The notes beneath the pieces were generated by a model, which saw only the letters and a list, made by a program, of their open reading frames with translations, ran no database searches and had not been told where the DNA came from. This document shows positions 55,807 through 64,000 of a stretch of 64,000 nucleotides of DNA, piece after piece. A program made the translations under genes and the position numbers. Position 1 is the stretch's first letter, and every line of letters starts with the position of its first letter. The stretch is from Acorus gramineus (lineage: Eukaryota; Streptophyta; Magnoliopsida; Acorales; Acoraceae), in the NCBI GenBank assembly GCA_030737835.1, contig CM060857.1, positions 5,644,746 through 5,708,745 of the forward strand, written 5' to 3'.

Positions 55807-56848
55807 TAGGCCTATCAACGGGTCGGTTCCGGGTCGGGTCGGGTCGGGGTGGACCGGATCCGACCCGTGGCAAGACCCGGCGGGTCCGGGTCCAACCTAG
55901 GACCCGGCGGATCCGGGGAAATGTGGACCCGGACCCGTCGGACCCGGGTCGGGTCCGGGTCCGACCCGACCCGGATGGTTGGTAAAAAAAAAAAAAACAA
56001 GAAGAGCTCATGTATTTGTTTGCCTTATCATTCTATTTGACATTTTTTGTAATAAAACATCATTATTAATGAGACTCTGTTTGAATATAATTTTATACAA
56101 TTCAAAAGAAGTAAATAAATTATTAAACAACATCCAAAACAATAATCACTAACATAAAAAAACATATTAACCTAAATAATAAACATAACTAATTATACAA
56201 ACATTCAAAACAATATTAACCTAAACAACATTCAAAACAATAAACACTAACATATTAACCTAAATAATAAACATAAATCATGCAAAAAACTAATTAATCA
56301 TACAAATTCAAAAGCTAATAAGTTAATTGTCCAAAACAAACCAACGATAATACATTACAAAGTTTAGTACATATTAAACAATCAAATTCTTGCAAGTTGC
56401 AACATCAACACAACAAAAAAAATGTTATGATTATGATTATGACTTATGATTTATGGGTTTGTTATGATTATGATTTATGAACTTGTGGATAAAAAAATAA
56501 GTTAAGTAAGAAATGTTATGATTATGATTATGACTTATGATTTATGGGTTTGTTATGATTATGATTTATGAACTTGTGGATAAAAAAATAAGTTAAGTAA
56601 GAAATAAAATTATGTATCAACTAATACTAATGGTCTTATAATATATGAGCATATTTTAATAAAACAATCGGGTCTCGGGCCCAATGGGTCGGGGCAGGGT
56701 GGACCCGGACCCGACCCGTTTGTTTGTTCGGGTCTGCCAGGTCGGGTCCAACTCAGGTCGGGTTCAAATCGGGTCAGGTATATTACACGTGTAATCGGAT
56801 CCGGGTCAGATCGGGTCCGGGTCTGGACCCGACCCGTTGACAGGCCTA
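55807..56848. mobile_element. Non-autonomous hAT element, 8-bp TSD TTTGTAGC
   Basis: The ends TAGGCCTATCAACGGGTCG and its near-perfect inverted copy are flanked by TTTGTAGC at 55799-55806 and 56849-56856. An 8-bp TSD and the TAGGCCTGTCAACGGG-type end are typical of plant hAT elements. Subterminal GGGTCGGGTCCGACCC repeats fill the first 170 and last 180 bases. A 91-bp exact-looking tandem duplication is at 56422-56603. No transposase is present. Confidence 0.9.
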
Positions 56849-56856
56849 TTTGTAGC

Positions 56857-57227
56857 CCAATATCTGCACCATTGTGGTAGTTGCGACGTCCTCATCATTA
56901 CCATTGTTGATTATAGCATAAAAAACGCTCTTGTCGATGGTGCATAGAGTCCGCAACACAAATTTTTTAGGGGCTCTTCTATCTGTGGGGTCACCACTAA
57001 GGAAAACGATTCCTCTTGTTCTCCTCTAATAACAACTTAAAAATCAACGGAGAAGACATCACCCTCAACTTCTTTGTTTGTTGTCCTCTTCAATATTTGT
57101 TTCAAAGACGAAGTTGACCCGCTCTCCTTCTTCAAACTTGGCGCCATCATATACATCATCACCGTCAGTTGTGTTGTTGTCCATGGCAACTTCATCATCA
57201 TCCTTCGCAAAGTTCATTGACATTGCG
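56857..57227 (-). pseudogene. Gypsy E2 linker and protease remnant (upstream part)
   Basis: The minus strand reads an acidic linker (AKDDDEVAMDNNTTDGDDVYDGAKFEEGERVNF) comparable to that of E1, then a weak protease strand (CTIDKSVFYAIINNG) in another frame. A zinc knuckle is not visible. The solo LTR at 57228 interrupts it just upstream. Confidence 0.6.
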
Positions 57228-60200
57228 TGTCACGCCCCAGGGCGGCCATCCCCGGGACGCGGCAAGTGTATATAAAATATCAGAATCTACACAGGAGGTC
57301 AATAATATATCATAAACAAGCAACCAGAATGACACACAGACAACAAAGGGGCTGACATGATATATACACCAAATGCGGAAGCAAAAGACTGAATCTGTAA
57401 ATAAACACACTACAGACTCGATACTCAATCATCTGTCATGTGAGAGCCAATATACACCAATACAACTGAATATATACAAACGCGTGCAAAGCACGAAAAT
57501 AAAATACATACAGTCAAGAAGGGATGCTGATAGTCTCTGGCACTCGCGGAACGTGGCGCTGCTCCGCTACTGAAGGAATCCCTTGGAAAGCTCCAACTGC
57601 TGCTCCGACTCCAGCTCAGGCTCAGTGGCAACTGGGGAAAAACATATGCGAGGGGTGTGCCACACGCTCAGTGAACAGCACAACCCATGCATCACAGACA
57701 ATATTGACCACAATTCAATTATTTATCCATCCTCTAAGTGGCATAACAACATAATCCAGTGGTTCGTACATCGCCGAACCACCACACCCTCACCCTCACC
57801 CATCAATGGGTGACATAGGCTATTGGGACTGATAATCATCCAACCACAAATCCAGTGGGTCGCTCATCGCCAACCCACTACACCCTCACCCTCACCCTAC
57901 CACGGGTGACATAGGATTTTGGGACTGACTAGGCTGTTGGTCACCCTTGGTCCACCGATAGTCTCTCCTCCACTCCGTAGGCCGCTTGACTTTCACCCAC
58001 AACTTCAGCCCAGTCCGAAACCAAATCAGGAGGCGCCTACTGATGGGAACCCTTGGAAGGGACGGCCTTTCTAACGCTGGGGCAGTCTCTACCGGATCCA
58101 ACGAAGGGAAACAGAACAGCCTATCCATACGCATATGATCCACTCGGATCCGCCGACAACACATCTCTACAATTCTAATGTCCTGAACTCTTCAGAGTTC
58201 CTCCAGGGCGCATAACCAAGATGCGGGGAACACGTACAATAAAAGCAAGGTTGTAATATCATTTGGGGAAAGAACTCGAGAGAGCGGCGTGAGTTCCCGA
58301 TATAGGATACCCCGACAACCAAACAAGGAACACGGAGTACCTTAACCCGGGTCTCACCGCTGTCCTCGCAAGGCCCCTCCCCTATAATATTCACTAAATA
58401 TGCTAATAATCATACCAGTTATATAACATTACTTATAATATTAATGGGACTAGAAACCTTGGGAGGGCAGCATGAGGTCCCGATACAGGACATCCCGACA
58501 ACCAAACAAGGAACACGGAGTACCCTAACACGGGTCTCAATGTTGACCTCGCAAGGATCCTCCCTATAATATTATCTAAGGCATGCGATTTAACATACAC
58601 TAGCATTTAAATTAATAAATAAACTAGTAGGACGCATGCATAGGCCGAGGTTTCCTAGCATGAAAGCAGGGGGCAAGGTGCATGGCTCTTACACCTATCC
58701 TATGGGTGCAAGTCCCTAACATACAAGGACTAGGGTAGCATGCATTCTACATTTAAATCATGCAAGCATGGATTACATATTATTGCCGGTTAATATACAT
58801 CCATGGTGCCCCAGGAGAGGTCGGTATACGCCCAAATGCGTATGACGCCTCTCTACTGGGTTGGATTGCCCCACTCACCGGTTATAAGGGTCGTCGCGCG
58901 ACCGTCCGTCCAGATCTGCAAGACAGAAATTCAATATGGTGAGAACAATACATAAATACTCTAAAATACCAAAACATACAAAACCCACAACTAAACACCC
59001 AACACTCGGGCAAACGTGCATACGACCCGCACGCACATTAGCCCGAGCACTCCGGCAACCACCCGCATGGCCGGCAATCCCCCGCACGGCCACCCGACCG
59101 CCCAGGTGCACCGCCGCGCCTCAGCCCACGCACCTCGCGCACCGCCGGGCCCCCGCCCACCGCCTGGACACGCCGCCGAGCCTCCCGGGTGCACTGCGCG
59201 CCCCCTGCGCCCAAGCGCAGCCGCCCGCGCACACCGCGCATGCCTTGCGCTGGCCCGCGAGCACCCCGCACGCCCCGTGTGTAGCGTCTCGCCCCGCGCA
59301 CACCCCGCGCGCACCACCACTGCTTCGCCGAGCCCCCGCGCGCACCCCACGCGCACCCTGCACCACCTCCCTGCACGCACTGCCCTCGGCCATCACCCCC
59401 AGCACCCGGTACCCGCGGCCCAGCGCCTGGTGCTCAGCGCCCAGCACCCGGGACCCTCACCCAGCGCCAACGCGCACGCCCGCGCAGCACACACCCAGCG
59501 CGCCTGCCAGCCTGCGCGCGCTGCTGCCCGCGCTGCCTGCCTGCGCGCGTCGCCGAGTGGCCCGAGCCCTGTTCGCTTACCCACCCGAGCACTGTCCGCC
59601 TGGCGCCCGAGCACCACCTACCCAGCATGCCTGCGCGCCCAGCCTGCCTGCCTGCCCCGAGCGCACGCCGCGCGCACGCCTGCCTGCGGTGCCCAGCGCC
59701 ACAGCGCCAAGCGCTCAGCACCCCTGCTCGCCCAGCACGCTTGCAGCACCACCCGCGCGCACGCCTACGCGCACGCTCATGCGCGCCCGGCACCTGGTGC
59801 CCCAGCCTGCTGCGCCCGCTGCCTACTCTCCCGGAACAGCCGCCCAGCCTACCCGGACAGCCCAACTCCTAGACCGAGCCACCCAACCTCCACCGCCTGC
59901 CACCCCCGGCCTCCGACCACCTCCACAGCCCTCCGACGGCCACCCACCGCCGCCGACCGCCTCCCAACCCCAAATCTACCCTCCTAACATACATCTAAGC
60001 ATGAAAAAGAGAGGAAAGAGGCTTACCAAGGGGAGGAAGGGAAGTCCGGATGCTCTCCGCGCACCGAAACCTTTCCCCAAGGGCTTCCAACGCCCGGATC
60101 TCACTCGGCCTTCGAAACAGCCCAAAACAGAGGAGAAGAGAGGGGGGACGGAGGGGCTAATCTCGCCAGAATCAGGATTTGAAAGCACCGGGGGACCCGA

Positions 60201-60605
60201 TCTACACTTCCTATGCTTTAGGTTTTTGGGTTTGAGGGCTCTAGGGGGCTCAAAAGCTTGAAATGGAGAGAGGGGAGAGAGAAAATCCAAATGGTAGGGA
60301 TGATGAATAGTGCCCAAGATATTTTCTCACCCACCTTATATAGCCTGGTCACTTAAAAACTCAGATACGCCACGAAACTGCGAAATTTCAGAAACGTTAC
60401 CGGAATTCGATGAAATTTTTGTGAGAGGCCTAAAATGACACCAGGACACCAAATATGCAGTTAGATTTCCAATCGGAGTCCTCTAACTCAGGACGATAGC
60501 TAACAGTCCAAAAATTAGCGGTTCCGATCGAAAACCGAAAAAAACAAAAAATTGCCAGAACGCTCCAACGGTTACCAGCAGGTTAAAAGTAACACAAATA
60601 TAACA
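57228..60605 (-). mobile_element. Solo LTR of family A (copy A7), TSD TTGCG
   Basis: The longest copy at 3378 bp, TGTCACGCCCCAGGG to ATATAACA, has TSD TTGCG at 57223-57227 and 60606-60610. TATA CTATATAAGG is on the minus strand at about 60333-60342. Splice-like signals are a donor GTAAGC at 60026, an acceptor at 58916, a 37-nt exon at 58879-58915, a donor at 58878 and an acceptor at 57632. The GC block is at about 59020-59960. The leader palindrome has lost its left arm (GGGACCCGATCTACAC remains). It sits within the gag/protease linker of E2. Confidence 0.95.
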
Positions 60606-60610
60606 TTGCG

Positions 60611-61668
60611 TACGGGATTTGAGTCCTCTGTGAGTTTTGGCTCATCACAACCGTTGTTGGATTGGTCTTGCCTTGTTCACCATTTGTGCCCTTTGGTGTT
60701 GTCCATTTGGATTGGTAGGGAAGACTTGGAGATGAAACATCATTTGCTTTATCATGAAAAGATGTATCTGGGGCACTCCTATGAATGATTTTTGGACTTC
60801 TCACCAGTTGATCCATCAGTTCCGCCTTCAATGCCATATTATGAGACTCATCCATGTTCCATACCATCTGCAGATCAATCAGATCTCAAATAGATGGCCT
60901 CAACCCATTAAGGTATTGGGCCACCCATTGTGATTCAATCTCCACATGATTATTCCAATACGAAAGTTTAAAAAATTCTACAATGTGATCGGAAACGGAT
61001 TGGTTACCTTGAAAGGAAGTTTTGATATAGTTGGAGCATGTATTGCTCGTAGTCTGGTGGAAGGAATCGACTCATAAGGAGTTGCTTCATCCACCACGTA
61101 CGAATAAAAGTCCTTCCTTGGCGTTGTCTGGTCATTTGAAGGTTGTCCCACCAAATGGCGACACCAGTTTTCAAACAAAAGGCCATCAACTTGATCATCC
61201 TCTCCTCGGGCATCCATCACCTCGAAGAATTAAGCGCTAAATCTCAAAGATCCAATCGATGTAATCGTCGATGTGCAGGTTACCATTGAAGTAGGATATA
61301 ACCACCTTCAATCGATAATCGTTGCTATCTTCTTGCCGCTGCCTTGGCTGATAGTAGTTTATTCCATTAACTTCGTCATCTGAATCATCGTCGTTGTCAG
61401 GTTGAAAACGAAGAGGACGTCGGATAGCGTTGTGGATAGTAGGTTGGCCTTGGGTGAATCCCACGGATCGCACCCAGCCCCTTCAAGGTCATCTGATGTT
61501 GGTGTGGAGATTTACACCAACCAGCATCTCACGAATCTCCTGCAGTTGTCGTTGAACATTAAGAAATTATTGTTGATGCCGTTGTTGTTGATATTGCAAC
61601 TGATACAGCTCCTACACCTCACGATCACCGTCAATAGGGTGGTTGTTCTCTACGTCGTCATGTGCCAT
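60611..61668 (-). pseudogene. Gypsy gag gene of element E2
   Basis: It starts at ATG 61668-61666 (MAHDDVENNH), 19 bases from the PBS. It shows a Gln-rich region, an acidic stretch (RFQPDNDDDSDDEVNG), then the gag domain in several frames ([55 protein letters not shown]). Stops and frameshifts are frequent. It is the counterpart of the E1 gag at 7050-7632; both are chromovirus-like. Confidence 0.8.
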
Positions 61669-61684
61669 TGATCAAGGCGAATCC

Positions 61685-61698
61685 TCACTCTGATACCA
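61685..61698 (-). promoter_or_regulatory. Primer-binding site of element E2
   Basis: The minus strand reads TGGTATCAGAGTGA, the initiator-Met tRNA type with one change from the E1 site. It lies directly inside the 5' LTR. Confidence 0.8.
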
Positions 61699-61700
61699 CC

Positions 61701-62118
61701 TAACGCAGCAGAAAAATGATAGAAAGATCCAATGTACGTCAAGATCCCATAGAATCCTTGAATCAAGGAAAATAACAAGTGAAAATATATTTTTATTGAT
61801 TAAAATGGTTGTCCCTTAAAAAGATGGTGGCACTCATTATATAGGCCACAAATATTAAATGCATACTCATAATGTCAATTATGACTCTACTAAAAATAGT
61901 AAAGACACAATTACAATGACAATTATTAAAATTTAATAAAATTAAAATATTAGATCCTAAAAATCATAAAATAATAATTCACAAATAAAAGTGATTATTA
62001 TGATTTTAAATAATGAGATTTGTCTATAAATAACAAAATCTCATAAAATTTTATTTTCACGATAGATTTGAAATCAAATATTCTGCAATAATTTTTTTCT
62101 AAATATGTCATGCATCAG
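61701..62118 (-). mobile_element. 5' LTR of Gypsy element E2
   Basis: It pairs with 46507-46947. It ends in TTA next to the PBS and starts CTGATGCATGAC on the minus strand. The interior has a minus-strand TATA-like sequence (GCCTATATAATGAG at about 61835-61848). Confidence 0.8.
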
Positions 62119-62123
62119 AATAT

Positions 62124-63320
62124 ATTTATATAAGTCACGTTAAGCCCCCCTTTTATAAAAATCATGGCTCTGCCACTGTCTCTGAGGAACTAAAAATGAG
62201 CATATCCTTTAAATTTGAGAATTAAGACCAAAATACGAAGAAATAAATTAAATTCTATGGTTTATAAGTACTTAAAAATAAAAAATCTAACAATAAATAA
62301 TTGGTCAATCAACCAAACATCTTGTACACATGAAAAAGTCAATCGAGATATCTGCTGCGATGGTTGGATGACGCGTTTGTGCTGTCGCCGTCCGCGATAA
62401 TCCACGTCAGACGCCCGCCAAATTCCACCAAATTTTCGGGAATCACCGACACGTTGGATGCAGAATGTGCTGATTATGAGAGATATTAAAACAGGCCATC
62501 CTCCATTCGTAGCTGTCGTTCACTGGTTGGGATGATTGAAATGTCCCTTTCCCGTTAGGACATGCTTAAAATTTTCATAATTACATCCGGTTAAAAATAT
62601 ATGATTTTGAATAAATTAATTTAACTAAATTTGATTTCTAAAAAACATATTTTCTTTTTTTTAAAAAAATAAAAACTTCTATTTATACTAAAAACTGTTA
62701 TTAAGCTTGTTTATAAGGAACAAAACCATATGGTTAAACAGTTTTTCTATAAAAGCTCATTTCAATGAGCGCGTGCTAGGTCCATGTGTCCGTTTTCAGT
62801 ACCGACAAAATTGATATAGCTGGGGCCTGTACGTCTAGATCCGAATCTATGCATTTACTAATGTCCATGAGTGACCTCCCAAACATTTGTTGCATATCTA
62901 TTTTCGTTTGGAGGGGGTTAGCGAGATATATGAGAATGCATGCATTAACAATGTATAAAAAAGTTTATACCAAGCAAAAAAATATATATATAAAAAAGTA
63001 GATGTTTGTGATGTACGTTTTCAATTTTCTGATGGTTAAATCTTTGTGAGATGGGATATGAAGCTCGTTTGATGAAAATGAGATCAATCAATGCTAGAAC
63101 CCATTAGTACATGTTAGTCTCTAATTAAAAGATAACATGTGTCCCATCACAAGATAAATATGGGAGATTTTATAATAATTTGGAATAGATATCTGCCTCT
63201 GATTGGGCAATGATATGAACTGATGAACACATAATTGAGTGAAACTAATTGAGGTGGGATATCACGTGGCAGCCCGGAAGCAGACGTCGAGGAGGAAGAG
63301 AAATTATAGCAGATGTTACC
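62124..63320. other. AT-rich spacer, no gene seen
   Basis: No supported feature. About 62140-62180 (AAGCCCCCCTTTTATAAAAATCATGGCTCTGCCACTG) resembles a widespread plant repeat end that I cannot assign. Confidence 0.4.
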
Positions 63321-63323
63321 TTA

Positions 63324-63961
63324 GAGCTTCTCCAATCCTATACCCAAACTTTTACCTAAATTTAAATTCGAGTAAAAATCACCCAAAACCCTCTCCAACT
63401 AGTTATCCATACTCATACAAAATCAAGTTCTTACTCAAATCTTTACCCAAATCAAGTTGGACTCAAATCTTTACCCAAATTTTCAACATCTATTTTTTCC
63501 CTTTGTTTCCACATTTTCTTCCAATGTGATATTTTTTTTCTTTTAACTTCACTTTTAGTTGAATTATATTAGATGTCTTCTCATTCCCTTTAAAATTTTC
63601 ACTATCTCTTAAAACCCCCCTCCAAAAAAAGGGTTTTCTTTCTTAAATCTCCATATTTTTTTTAACTTGTTATTTTTATTCAAAAAAAAATATTATTTTT
63701 ACTTTTTTTTTTTCAAAAAACTGAATGATTATAATTTTTTAATTTGAATATCTTGAAGAGAAGAAAAATTGAGTAATAAATTTTTTTGGAAAAAAGATTT
63801 TGAAATCTTTATAGGAAATAACTAGAAGAAAATGTGAATTTTTAAAAAAGATTTGAGTAAAACACAAAATGATGGTTGGAGACACATCATATCAAATCAA
63901 ATTTTTACTCAAATTTTAAATAAAATTTGAATATAAGTTTGAGTAAGGGTTGGAGATGACT
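63324..63961. mobile_element. Harbinger-like MITE, TSD TTA
   Basis: The left GAGCTTCTCCAATCCTATACCC and right AAGGGTTGGAGATGACT are inverted repeats of about 35 bp with mismatches. TSD TTA is at 63321-63323 and 63962-63964. It is 638 bp and AT-rich, with internal TTTACTCAAAT repeats and no transposase. Confidence 0.7.
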
Positions 63962-64000
63962 TTAAATGTGTACACTTTTAATTTTATGTCATGACAACGA

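Larger units (their letters stand above)
46502..62123 (-). mobile_element. Composite: Gypsy element E2 with four nested insertions
   Basis: The outer element has LTRs at 46507-46947 (3') and 61701-62118 (5'), a PBS and gag at 60611-61668, protease remnants at 55664-55806 and 56849-57227, and a short 3' end at 46948-47029. AATAT flanks it at 46502-46506 and 62119-62123. Everything else inside is insertions: a Mutator-like element (47039-55654), a hAT element (55807-56848) and a family-A solo LTR (57228-60605). Without them E2 is about 2.8 kb and lacks RT, RNase H and integrase. Confidence 0.8.

Noticed and set aside
55763..56040. Pro/Arg-rich frames on both strands
   Set aside because: They come from the GGGTCGGGTCC subterminal repeats of the hAT element.
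58936..60261. Open frame of 441 codons, Pro/Ala/Arg/Ser-rich
   Set aside because: It lies antisense across the GC-rich LTR block, has no domain, and overlapping frames of similar size exist on both strands. Stop codons are rare at this base composition.

Overview
This window is plant nuclear DNA, from a repeat-dense intergenic part of a flowering-plant chromosome. The evidence is Ty3/Gypsy and Ty1/Copia polyprotein remnants with plant-type primer sites, hAT, Mutator-like and Harbinger-like elements with correct target-site duplications (TSDs), and multi-kilobase LTRs. Nothing looks bacterial or organellar. The species cannot be named from the sequence. Only one reading frame looks like an intact host-type gene, an unrecognised four-helix membrane protein at 30471-30944. 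It has a decayed paralogue at 2985-3363 and a truncated one at 28076-28233.

The dominant component is one family of very long (about 3 kb) LTRs, here called family A with a variant B. It occurs eight times. Seven copies are solo LTRs with a perfect 5-bp TSD: 9528-12479, 13145-16213, 19243-22435, 33261-36566, 47162-53407 (itself interrupted), 49600-52773 and 57228-60605. The eighth, 956-2881, is joined through a polypurine tract to the C-terminus of a Gypsy polyprotein, which identifies the family. Each LTR has a short TATA-bearing U3, most have a palindrome just downstream, and all but the innermost part of one variant copy carry an extremely GC-rich block. Conserved splice-like signals bracket this block: a donor, a 36-nt candidate micro-exon and a downstream acceptor. 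The long reading frames in the GC block are composition artefacts.

Layout. 1-2881: deleted Gypsy element and its 3' LTR. 2882-5385: decayed membrane-protein genes and AT-rich DNA. 5386-8733: minus-strand Gypsy remnant (gag, protease, RT) with PBS and two adjacent LTRs. 9528-22435: three solo LTRs separated by another LTR element (from 17313) and a 30-bp minisatellite. 22740-25975: minus-strand Copia remnant. 26790-27015: GC-rich minisatellite. 27672-31080: duplicated membrane-protein locus with a Copia fragment between the copies. 31085-32994: MITE and Gypsy debris. 32996-41607: Tat-lineage Gypsy element (LTR, gag, protease, RT, two RNase H domains, no integrase). 42927-46412: MITEs and a Tat solo LTR. 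46502-62123: a four-deep nest in which a small minus-strand Gypsy element received a Mutator-like element, a hAT element and a family-A solo LTR; the Mutator-like element received a B-type solo LTR, and that received another A-type solo LTR. 62124-64000: AT-rich DNA ending in a Harbinger-like MITE.

Most genes here are dead parts of mobile elements. The window is best read as a record of repeated insertion followed by LTR-LTR recombination (solo LTRs) and methylation-type decay (Gln codons turned to TAG).
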